Below are positions 1 through 6,231 of a stretch of DNA of 9,744 nucleotides, one piece after another (within the stretch, counting starts at the first letter, position 1; every line of letters begins with the position of its first letter). The stretch is taken from assembly GCA_964518695.1 (NCBI GenBank), contig CAZFGN010000023.1:1-9744 (forward strand), in the 5' to 3' direction. The stretch comes from CAZFGN01 sp964518695 (lineage in GTDB: Bacteria; Patescibacteriota; Minisyncoccia; UBA6257; Colwellbacteraceae). A program made the translations under genes and the position numbers. The notes under the pieces were generated by a model. The model saw nothing but the letters and a program-made list of their open reading frames with translations. It was not told the DNA's origin and did not search any database.

Positions 1-2
1 AG

Positions 3-338
3 GGAAGAAAATTTGGTAGAATCCGCGGCCGACGTAAGAGTTTTGTGGCTGGATTGATTCATAATTTGGTTATGAAAGAAAGCATGAAGACAACGGAGGC
101 TAGAGCTAAAGAAATAAAGCCTAAAATTGAAAAGCTCTTAACGCTTGCCAAAGGGCAGGATTTGCCGGCCCTGCGTTTGTTAAAAGCTAGATTACCGATG
201 AAGTCTGCCGAGAAGCTTTATCATGAGATAGCGGTGCGGTATGGAGATAGAAAAGGAGGATACGTGAGGATTATAAAAACAACCATAAGAAGAAAAAGAG
301 ATGCGGCTCCAATGGCAATGATTGAATTTGTAAAATAA
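3..338 (+). CDS. rplQ: Large-subunit ribosomal protein bL17, 5' end outside the window
   Basis: bL17 is a structural protein of the 50S subunit near the peptide exit tunnel. The reading frame is open from base 3 and starts mid-protein with GRKFGRIRGRRKSF. The spacing from this GR to the conserved KTT, 31 residues, is the same as in E. coli L17 (GRQLNR...IIKTT), so only about six codons (normally MRHxxx) are missing upstream. Other family marks are KTTEARAKE, the RxGGYxRI stretch (GDRKGGYVRIIKT) and the ending APMAMIEFV. A GTG at 45 could be mistaken for the start, but it lies inside the conserved N-terminal region. The stop TAA overlaps the next ATG by one base (TAATG), which suggests translational coupling. 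The order rplQ-rplM-rpsI is common in bacteria. Confidence 0.96.
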   Translation, partial: GRKFGRIRGRRKSFVAGLIHNLVMKESMKTTEARAKEIKPKIEKLLTLAKGQDLPALRLLKARLPMKSAEKLYHEIAVRYGDRKGGYVRIIKTTIRRKRDAAPMAMIEFVK

Positions 339-682
339 TGAAAGAATTTATTTTGGATGCCAAAAATAGAAGTCTAGGTAGAGTTGCGAGTGAAGTTGCT
401 CTTATCCTTCAAGGGAAGCAGGCCCCTTCCTATGAGCCGAGAAAAGTTGGCGATAACAAGGTCGTTGTTAAAAATGTTAAGCAGTTAAGATTTACCGGTA
501 AAAAGCTTGATGGAAAAATATACTACCGACATACTGGTTATATTGGGCATTTGAAGTCGAAGACTCTAAAAGAGGCTTTCACAAAGAGCCCGGAATGGGT
601 TTTAAAACACGCGGTTAAGGGAATGCTTCCTAAGAATTTATTATTATCAAAGAGGCTTAAGTTGCTAATTATAGAAAAATGA
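338..682 (+). CDS. rplM: Large-subunit ribosomal protein uL13, compact form
   Basis: uL13 is an early-assembly 50S protein. Recognisable family segments are the N-terminal DAKNRSLGRVASEVA (usual form DAxxxxLGRLAS), the central YYRHTGYIGHLK (usual YYxHTGxxGG) and the late AVKGMLPKN. At 114 residues it is about 28 shorter than the 142-residue E. coli protein. It lacks roughly the first 14 residues and the whole C-terminal tail that usually holds HPHxAQ(K/Q)P. The segment after MLPKN reads LLLSKRLKLLI, so the usual LGR is also degenerate. No Shine-Dalgarno sequence is visible before the ATG, which overlaps the rplQ stop, so initiation is probably by re-initiation. It overlaps rpsI by four bases (ATGA). 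The family call is secure; the shortening looks like lineage reduction and not a frameshift, because the downstream gene starts exactly at its end. Confidence 0.96.
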   Translation: MKEFILDAKNRSLGRVASEVALILQGKQAPSYEPRKVGDNKVVVKNVKQLRFTGKKLDGKIYYRHTGYIGHLKSKTLKEAFTKSPEWVLKHAVKGMLPKNLLLSKRLKLLIIEK

Positions 683-1092
683 CCAAAGAATTAAAATACT
701 TTGAAGGCATAGGTAGAAGAAAGGAAGCTTCAGCGAGGGTGCGTCTTTCTATTGATGGCACCGAAACTAAAGGAGTTTTTATTGTAAACAAGATGCCTTA
801 TGTGAGCTACTTTAAACTTGTAGATTATCAAAGCACTGTTTATTCTCCCTTGAAGTCTTTAGGGACAGAATCTAAAAAAGTTAAAATCGAAGGCAAGGTT
901 ATGGGAGGAGGCCTAAAAGGTCAAGCTGAAGCAATAAGATTGGGACTTGCGAGAGCCATTGTAAAATGGAACCCGGGGCTCAAGGCCGAAATGAGATCGC
1001 ATGGCTATCTGACTCGTGATGCAAGAATCGTTGAGAGAAAGAAATATGGGTTAAGAAAGGCAAGGCGGGCTCAGCAATGGAGAAAAAGATAG
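679..1092 (+). CDS. rpsI: Small-subunit ribosomal protein uS9
   Basis: uS9 is a 30S head protein whose basic C-terminal tail reaches the P-site tRNA. Visible marks are the N-terminal GIGRRKEASARVR (residues 10-22), the central MGGGLKGQAEAIRLGLARA (usual GGGxxGQAxAxRxGIARA), the TRDARIVERKKYGLRKARR block and the terminal Lys/Arg pair (WRKR) that contacts tRNA. Its 137 residues compare with 130 in E. coli; the extra length lies between the GRRK block and the GGG loop. Its ATG lies inside the rplM stop (ATGA) and it overlaps the following membrane-protein gene by 16 bases. It pairs with rplM as in most bacteria. Confidence 0.97.
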   Translation: MTKELKYFEGIGRRKEASARVRLSIDGTETKGVFIVNKMPYVSYFKLVDYQSTVYSPLKSLGTESKKVKIEGKVMGGGLKGQAEAIRLGLARAIVKWNPGLKAEMRSHGYLTRDARIVERKKYGLRKARRAQQWRKR

Positions 1093-1487
1093 TTTTTCTA
1101 GGACTCTTTCTCGCAGTTGCCCATTCTTTGGCAGTATTCGGAAATTGGTACTGGCGATTCACTTGGATGGATATGCCTATGCACTTTTTGGGAGGCGTGT
1201 TTGCAGGCATGATATTTGTTTGGTTCTTTAGAAAGTTTGTAGGGTTTTTAGATCTACACAGCAAATTTTTGGTTTTCACCGTACTACTTTTGGGATTCGT
1301 ATCTCTTGTAGGAGTTTTCTGGGAATTCTACGAGTTTCTTTATGATTTATTTATTTCTTCCAGGGGACTGGGTCCGCTAGCGATGCAAGGTGTCCAAGAT
1401 ACTATGAGCGATCTATTTTTTGATATATTAGGAGGGTTTGCGGTAGCTGTGCTTATGAGATTTGGTTATAATAAAAAGGAGGTATGA
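1077..1487 (+). CDS. Small four-helix membrane protein, DUF2238/YjdF-like
   Basis: A 136-residue integral membrane protein of unknown biochemical function. Predicted helices are at about residues 4-21, 36-53, 63-81 and 111-128. The polar residues inside or next to helices form a pattern: D32xxxH36xxGG before helix 2, WEFYE at 82-86 after helix 3, and DTMSDLFFDxxGG at 108-120 leading into helix 4. Aligned Asp, His and Glu residues in the membrane suggest a metal-binding or catalytic site. The pattern resembles the DUF2238/YjdF-type inner-membrane family, from memory only. The start codon lies inside the end of rpsI, with an AAGG element about 11 bases upstream. It overlaps the next glycosyltransferase gene by four bases (ATGA), so a role in envelope or lipid work alongside it is possible but unproved. 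Confidence 0.85.
   Translation: MEKKIVFLGLFLAVAHSLAVFGNWYWRFTWMDMPMHFLGGVFAGMIFVWFFRKFVGFLDLHSKFLVFTVLLLGFVSLVGVFWEFYEFLYDLFISSRGLGPLAMQGVQDTMSDLFFDILGGFAVAVLMRFGYNKKEV
1477..1483 (+). promoter_or_regulatory. Strong Shine-Dalgarno directly abutting the GT2 start
   Basis: AGGAGGT, complementary to the 16S rRNA 3' end, sits directly against the ATG at 1484 with no spacer. The usual aligned spacing is 5-9 bases. No later in-frame Met precedes the conserved VIIPAYNE motif, so the start at 1484 is kept despite the tight spacing. Similar close elements precede the ATG of greA (GGAG, two bases away) and the ATG at 8476 (AGGAG, one base away). Confidence 0.5.
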
Positions 1488-2242
1488 ATAAAAAACCATT
1501 TTTATCAGTCATAATTCCCGCTTACAACGAAGTCAAAAGGTTGCCAATTACCTTAATCGATATAGACAAGTATTTATCCAGAGTTAAATTTTCTTATGAG
1601 ATTTTGGTGGTGAATGACGGTTCAGTCGACGGAACCGCAGAAGTAGTTAGAAGGTTCTCAGGCATGATCAAGAACCTACGTCTTATCGACAATGAAAAAA
1701 ATAGAGGCAAGGGAGCTGTTGTTAGACAAGGAATGCTTGAGGCAGATGGAGATTATAGGCTTTTCACTGATGCCGACAATTCCACTACTATAGATCAGGT
1801 CCAAGGAATGTTTCCTTACTTAAAGGATGGTTACGAAGTGGTTATAGGTTCGAGAGATGTAAAAGGGGCGGAGCTTCATCCACCACAACCTTGGCACAAA
1901 AGGATATTGGGGAATCTGGGCAATCTTTTTATCCAAATCTTGCTTTTACCAGGTGTCTGGGATACTCAATGCGGGTTTAAATGTTTTTCAAGAGAAGCAG
2001 CTCTTAAAGTTTTCTCACTTGCGAGAATCAACGGTTGGGGATTTGATGTAGAGATATTGTCTTTGGCTAAAACGTTAGGCTATGAAATAAAAGAGATACC
2101 TGTTATTTGGGTCAATGATATTAATTCAAAAGTTAGCCCTTCAGCTTATTTAAAAGTTCTCGTGGAGACTATAAAGGTGAGATTTTGGTTATGGTTGGAT
2201 GTTTATAAAACAAAAATGCTAAAAGAAAAGGTCGCAAACTAA
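1484..2242 (+). CDS. Family 2 glycosyltransferase, dolichyl/polyprenyl-phosphate glucosyltransferase type
   Basis: A GT-A-fold enzyme expected to transfer a sugar, glucose-like by family, from a nucleotide sugar to a polyprenyl phosphate at the inner face of the membrane. Motifs in order are VIIPAYNE (residues 9-16), NDGSVDGT (44-51), the metal-binding DAD (96-98) in FTDADNSTTI, DTQCGFKCF (160-168) and WGFDVEIL (185-192). The DTQCGFK and WGFD(V/A)E pair is typical of the ALG5/DPG-synthase branch of GT2. The 252-residue length matches a single catalytic domain; there is no clear transmembrane helix, only an aromatic tail segment (FWLWLDVY, 234-241) that could touch the membrane. It overlaps the preceding membrane-protein gene by four bases and is ten bases from greA. 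A GT39-type acceptor enzyme encoded at 6216-8057 could use its product, which is inference. Sugar and lipid specificity cannot be read from the sequence. Confidence 0.9.
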   Translation: MNKKPFLSVIIPAYNEVKRLPITLIDIDKYLSRVKFSYEILVVNDGSVDGTAEVVRRFSGMIKNLRLIDNEKNRGKGAVVRQGMLEADGDYRLFTDADNSTTIDQVQGMFPYLKDGYEVVIGSRDVKGAELHPPQPWHKRILGNLGNLFIQILLLPGVWDTQCGFKCFSREAALKVFSLARINGWGFDVEILSLAKTLGYEIKEIPVIWVNDINSKVSPSAYLKVLVETIKVRFWLWLDVYKTKMLKEKVAN

Positions 2243-2252
2243 ATACGGAGAA

Positions 2253-2708
2253 ATGGATTACTATTTGACTAAGGAGAGATTAGAGGAGTTAAAGGGAGAA
2301 CTTGACAGTTTTAGGACAGAAAAGAGATTAGATGTAGCTAATAAGCTCAAGCGTGCCAAAGAATTCGGCGATTTGTCAGAAAACGCCGAATACCTAGCCG
2401 CGAGAGAGGAGCAAGCAAGCGTAGAAAGACGAATCGAAGATTTAGAAGAGATAATTAGGAGCGCCGTTATCATCCAGAAGAGTATCAATCAAGATATTAT
2501 TGATGTTGGTTCTGGCGTTGAAGTAAGGAGAAATGGTGAACCTTTGAAGTTTGAAATTGTTGGCAGTGAAGAAGCTAAACCGGAGAGTGGACTTATTTCT
2601 AATGAATCACCTCTGGGCAGAGAACTTTTGGGGCATAAAGTGGGAGATTCAGTCGTTGTAGAAGCTCCAAACGGTAAAATGGAATATAAGATTTTTAAAA
2701 TCAGCTAA
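2253..2708 (+). CDS. greA: Transcription elongation factor GreA
   Basis: GreA binds the RNA polymerase secondary channel and stimulates cleavage of backtracked transcripts. The N-terminal coiled-coil hairpin runs over about residues 5-75, with the conserved tip GDLSENAEY at 39-47; D40 and E43 are the acidic pair that helps place the catalytic Mg2+. The C-terminal FKBP-like domain carries the signature GSEEAKPESGLISNESPLG at 104-122 and LLGHKVGD at 125-132. At 151 residues it is close to the usual 155-160. A short GGAG lies two bases before the ATG. Its stop overlaps the lysS start (TAATG), where no Shine-Dalgarno is seen, so lysS translation is probably coupled to greA. Confidence 0.97.
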   Translation: MDYYLTKERLEELKGELDSFRTEKRLDVANKLKRAKEFGDLSENAEYLAAREEQASVERRIEDLEEIIRSAVIIQKSINQDIIDVGSGVEVRRNGEPLKFEIVGSEEAKPESGLISNESPLGRELLGHKVGDSVVVEAPNGKMEYKIFKIS

Positions 2709-4150
2709 TGATCGACAATTTAAGAGAAGAGAGATTAAAGAAACTAAAAAACATAAAGGATAATGGTCTTAACCCCTATCCTGCTGAGTCAAAAAGAACT
2801 CATACAGCGAAAGAAGCACTTGCCTCTTTTGATAGACTATCTAAGTCTAAAAATAAAGTATATTTAACTGGTAGGATAAGGGGTATGCGTGATCAAGGAG
2901 GAGTAGTTTTTCTCGATCTCAAAGATTTTTCAGGGACGATGCAGGTGATCCTCAAAAAGGACACTCTTAAAGATTTCAGTTTTTGGCAGAGCAATCTTGA
3001 TCTTGGAGACTTTGTGGAAGTGGGGGGTCATCTTTTCAAAACCAAAAAGGGTCAAGAGAGCGTGGAAGTTAGATCTTTTAAACTACTCATGAAATCCCTT
3101 CGTACGATGCCGAGCGATTTCTACGGTATAGAGAATACGGAAACGAGATTAAGGAAACGCTATCTTGATTTGGCGCTTAGCGACGATACTAGAGAAATTT
3201 TTCTCAAGAAGAGTAAGTTTTGGAGATCTTTCCGTAAAACTTTGGAAGAAAGCGGGTTTTTGGAGGTGGAAACATCAATATTTGAAACTACTCCGGGGGG
3301 AGCGGACGCGGAACCCTTTGTTACTCATCATAACGCTTTGAATGAAGATTTTTATTTGAGAATTTCTTTAGAAATAGCTCTTAAAAAACTACTGGTAGGT
3401 GGTTACGAAAAAGTTTTTGAAATTGGTAGAATTTTTAGGAATGAAGGAATAGATGCTGAACACCTGCAGGATTATACACAACTAGAGTTTTATTGGGCTT
3501 ATGCCGATTATAATGGTTTAATGAAGTTCACGGAAAAAATGTATAAATTGGTTATTAAGGAAACTTGCGGGACGCTTATCACTATTTACAAGGGTCAAAA
3601 AATCAATTGGGGTAAGAAATGGCGGCAGGTGGATTATTTCACGATATTTAAGGAAAAAATTGGTCTGGATTTGAGAACTGCGACCGAGAGAGAGTTGTTT
3701 GATAAAGCCGTAAAGGAGGGATTGAAGCCAGAGAGATCTATGGGACGGGCACGTCTTATAGATGGACTTTTTAAGAGAGTGAGGCATACGATGATCCAGC
3801 CTTGTTTCTTGATTAATCCTCCGGTTGATATTGAACCCTTGGCGAAGCGTATCTATGCCAACCCCGAGAAAGTAGCGAGGTTTCAGATTGTCGCCTGCGG
3901 CACGGAGTTGGGTAAGGGTTTTTCGGAAGCCAATGATCCGGTAGACCAGAGGGAGCGATTTTTAGAACAGATGAAGTTAAGAGAACAAGGAGACAGGGAG
4001 GCGCAAAGATTGGACGAAGATTTTTTGGAAGCTTTGGAATATGGCATGCCACCCTCTGCCGGATTTGGTGTGTCAGAAAGACTATTTTCAGTTCTCATGG
4101 ATAAGCCGATCAGGGAGACGGTATTCTTTCCATCAATGAGGAATAAGTAA
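2708..4150 (+). CDS. lysS: Class II lysyl-tRNA synthetase, divergent motif 3
   Basis: LysRS charges tRNA-Lys in the cytosol. An N-terminal helix precedes an OB-fold anticodon-binding domain at about residues 50-130 (VYLTGRIRGMRDQGG...VFLDLKD). The class II core follows: motif 1 near 183-200 (GFLEVETSIFETTPGGADAE), then FVTHHNAL, motif 2 at 236-262 (VFEIGRIFRNEGID...YTQLEFY), GFSEANDPVDQRERF at 404-418 and motif 3 at 451-458 (AGFGVSER), ending PIRETVFFPSMR. Length, 480, is near the usual 490-505. Motif 3 is one residue shorter than the canonical AGLGIGIDR, and motif 2 has QDYTQLE in place of PEFTMLE. The reading frame is intact through both, so these are real variants and probably lineage typical. 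A shift to another amino acid is unlikely because GGADAEPFVTHHNAL and the GFSE...NDP block are LysRS-like. Confidence 0.95.
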   Translation: MIDNLREERLKKLKNIKDNGLNPYPAESKRTHTAKEALASFDRLSKSKNKVYLTGRIRGMRDQGGVVFLDLKDFSGTMQVILKKDTLKDFSFWQSNLDLGDFVEVGGHLFKTKKGQESVEVRSFKLLMKSLRTMPSDFYGIENTETRLRKRYLDLALSDDTREIFLKKSKFWRSFRKTLEESGFLEVETSIFETTPGGADAEPFVTHHNALNEDFYLRISLEIALKKLLVGGYEKVFEIGRIFRNEGIDAEHLQDYTQLEFYWAYADYNGLMKFTEKMYKLVIKETCGTLITIYKGQKINWGKKWRQVDYFTIFKEKIGLDLRTATERELFDKAVKEGLKPERSMGRARLIDGLFKRVRHTMIQPCFLINPPVDIEPLAKRIYANPEKVARFQIVACGTELGKGFSEANDPVDQRERFLEQMKLREQGDREAQRLDEDFLEALEYGMPPSAGFGVSERLFSVLMDKPIRETVFFPSMRNK

Positions 4151-4162
4151 TATTATAAGTAT

Positions 4163-5446
4163 ATGGTTGACATTAAATTTATTCGTGAAAACGCCGAATT
4201 GTTAAAAGGCGTTGCTCAAAAAAAACACATTGAGCCGAAGATTATTGATGAACTTTTGGGAATAGATAAGCTAAGACGTGAACTTATTTTAAAAGCCGAA
4301 ACAATACGAGCCGGGCAGAAGAAAACCAAGGATCGCGAAGAGGGGACGCGACTTAAGGCTGACTTTAAAGAAGCGGAAGAGAAACTTAGGCCGGTTGAAG
4401 ATAATTTCAATCGCTTGATGGTGCTTATCCCGAATATAATTTCTCCAGACACGCCGATTGGGGAAAGCGAGGCCGAAAATAAAGAAGTTTATAAATGGGG
4501 CGAGCCCAGACAATTTAATTTTAAACCGAAGGATCATATTCAACTTGGGAGAGAGTTAGATATTATAGATTTCGAAAGAGGCGCAAAAGTAGCGGGATTT
4601 AGGGGATATTATCTTAAAAACGACGGGGCGCTCTTAGCAATGGGTGTAATGATGTATGCAATAAAGAAAATGGTGGAAAAAGGTTTTAAGCCAATGATAC
4701 CCCCTACATTAATAAAAGAATTTGCTCTTTTTGGGAGTGGATATTTCAAAGGTCCAGATTACGATCCTAAAGTTGATGAGATATATGAAATAGCGTCATC
4801 TACTAAAGAATTAACTGGAGAATGGAACGAGGATAGAAAATTTTTAGTTGGAACCGCTGAACCATCTCTTCTTGCTTATTATTCGGATGAAGTTTTGAGA
4901 GGCGAAGATTTACCGATAAAGATGTCAGGGTTTAGCCAGTGTTATCGGAGTGAAATCGGCAGCTATGGCAAGGACGTTAAAGGTATGTACCGCGTCCATG
5001 AATTTATGAAGGTTGAACAAGTGGCATTGGCCGTTGCCGATATTGAAGCAACAACCAAGTTACAAGATGAAATGGTGGCCATCTCTGGAGAGATGCACGA
5101 GGAATTGGGATTGCCATACAGGCGGCTCATCATTTGCACTGGAGATTTGGGCGTCGGCAAGTATCGCCAATTTGATACGGAGGCGTGGCTGCCGGGAATG
5201 AATCGCTGGGCCGAGACCGGGTCGGCCAGTAATTTTTTGGACTGGCAGTCTAGGCGTTTGAATGTGAGGTATAGGGATAAAAACGGTGAAAAGAAGCATG
5301 TTTATATGCTTAATAACACCGCTTTGCCATCCCCAAGGATATTTATTGCTATTCTAGAAAATTATCAGACGGAAAAAGGCACCGTCGTAGTGCCGGAAGC
5401 TTTAAGAGCTTATGTCGGCAAGGAAGAAATCACCGCCTCTTCTTGA
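4163..5446 (+). CDS. serS: Class II seryl-tRNA synthetase
   Basis: SerRS charges tRNA-Ser and, where present, tRNA-Sec. The N-terminal antiparallel coiled coil that grips the tRNA long variable arm covers about residues 26-90. The class II core shows GTAEPSL at 230-236, motif 2 at 260-285 (CYRSEIGSYGKDVKGMYRVHEFMKVE region), the DTEAWLPG strand at 338-345, SASNFLDWQSRRLNVRYR at 354-371 and motif 3 at 382-402 (LNNTALPSPRIF...LENYQ), then VVVPEALRAYVG. The length of 427 matches the family. Two familiar positions differ: SCSNF is SASNF and NGSGLAVGR is NNTALPSPR; the motif 3 arginine is kept. Twelve bases separate it from lysS. No Shine-Dalgarno lies close to the ATG, and the gap reads as TATTATAAG, a possible -10 element. 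The 3' end overlaps the next gene by 35 bases. Confidence 0.95.
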   Translation: MVDIKFIRENAELLKGVAQKKHIEPKIIDELLGIDKLRRELILKAETIRAGQKKTKDREEGTRLKADFKEAEEKLRPVEDNFNRLMVLIPNIISPDTPIGESEAENKEVYKWGEPRQFNFKPKDHIQLGRELDIIDFERGAKVAGFRGYYLKNDGALLAMGVMMYAIKKMVEKGFKPMIPPTLIKEFALFGSGYFKGPDYDPKVDEIYEIASSTKELTGEWNEDRKFLVGTAEPSLLAYYSDEVLRGEDLPIKMSGFSQCYRSEIGSYGKDVKGMYRVHEFMKVEQVALAVADIEATTKLQDEMVAISGEMHEELGLPYRRLIICTGDLGVGKYRQFDTEAWLPGMNRWAETGSASNFLDWQSRRLNVRYRDKNGEKKHVYMLNNTALPSPRIFIAILENYQTEKGTVVVPEALRAYVGKEEITASS

Positions 5447-6212
5447 TATAGAAAGAAACAGGCTTTTTCGCCGACGTTTAAAAAAAGTCTTTTTCTTTAT
5501 TTTCTTGTCCCTTGCTTTATTGGGGGTTGTTTATGCTGTTTTTTTCTCTCAATTATTTACAATTACGGTTATAGAGGTTAGTGGCAATGAATCGGTAAGT
5601 GAGAAATTGATTATTGAATCGGTAGAAGCTCTTTTTCAAAAAACGCGGCTTAGTAGGTTAATGGGAACAAAAAATATTCTTTCATGGCGAAACGCAGAGT
5701 TTTCGGAGTTGTCACAAAACTTTCCAGAGGTTTACGCGGTGGAGGTGAGACGAAATTTAGCCGAACGTAAAGTAGCGATTAAAGTTTCAGAAAGACAAAA
5801 GTTTGCTATCTGGTGCGAGGGTGATTGTTTCTGGATTGATAATCAAGGCGTTATTTTTGTAAGAGCGCCAGAGACAGAGGGTACGGTTATTAAAACTATA
5901 AGAGTTAATTCTGCGAGACGGCTGGTTTTAGGAGATCGTCCTCTTCAAAATGGGATGCTAGAAAATTTTTCAAAGATTGTGAAATTCTTGGATGACTTCG
6001 GTTTTGTAACGAGTGTTTTAGAGATAGAAGACCTCTCTTTTAAAGAAGTAGTCGCAAAGCTTGTTCGCGGTCCAAAAATATACTTCAATTTATCAATTGA
6101 TCCTGTTTTTGGGAAGCCCGTTGTCGAGTCTTTGCGGAAAAACGGAGAGTGGGAAAAGATTGAATACTTAGATTTGAGAGTAGACGGACGAGCTTATTAT
6201 AAGTTGAGATGA
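5412..6212 (+). CDS. ftsQ: FtsQ/DivIB-like cell-division protein with POTRA domain
   Basis: FtsQ/DivIB links early and late divisome proteins and helps activate septal peptidoglycan synthesis. The 266-residue protein has the expected plan: a basic cytosolic N-terminus (residues 1-25), one transmembrane helix (about 26-45), a POTRA domain (about 49-127, starting with ITVIEVSGNESVSEKLI) and a beta domain carrying the recognisable CFWIDNQGVIF at 139-149. The rest is poorly conserved. It starts within serS, overlapping by 35 bases; no better in-frame ATG lies between that point and the membrane helix, so the long overlap is accepted. ftsQ usually sits in the dcw cluster, whereas here its neighbours are aminoacyl-tRNA synthetase genes. 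The gene ends three bases before a convergent gene. The fold assignment is firm; the exact symbol is by domain plan, and no ftsA or ftsZ neighbour confirms it. Confidence 0.82.
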   Translation: MSARKKSPPLLDIERNRLFRRRLKKVFFFIFLSLALLGVVYAVFFSQLFTITVIEVSGNESVSEKLIIESVEALFQKTRLSRLMGTKNILSWRNAEFSELSQNFPEVYAVEVRRNLAERKVAIKVSERQKFAIWCEGDCFWIDNQGVIFVRAPETEGTVIKTIRVNSARRLVLGDRPLQNGMLENFSKIVKFLDDFGFVTSVLEIEDLSFKEVVAKLVRGPKIYFNLSIDPVFGKPVVESLRKNGEWEKIEYLDLRVDGRAYYKLR

Positions 6213-6231
6213 TTACTACTCCAACTTATAA
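6197..6231. terminator. Hairpin centred on the convergent gene junction, possible two-way terminator
   Basis: A perfect ten-base inverted repeat, TTATAAGTTG at 6197-6206 and CAACTTATAA at 6222-6231, has a 15-base loop and is centred on base 6214, the middle of the 3-base gap between the two convergent stop codons. The arms arise because both proteins end in the same codons TAT AAG TTG (Tyr-Lys-Leu) before their last residue. The stem is AT-rich and no long U tract follows on either strand, so it is a weak intrinsic terminator at best. No better terminator was seen on either side. Confidence 0.4.

Noticed and set aside
980..1279. 99-codon open frame on the minus strand over the rpsI/membrane-protein junction
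   Set aside because: It is antisense to two clear genes, has no recognisable motif and no start signal; a shadow frame.
2261..2488. Ser-rich minus-strand frame opposite greA
   Set aside because: The Ser/Leu-rich composition is the mirror of the Lys/Glu-rich coiled coil of GreA; no independent support.
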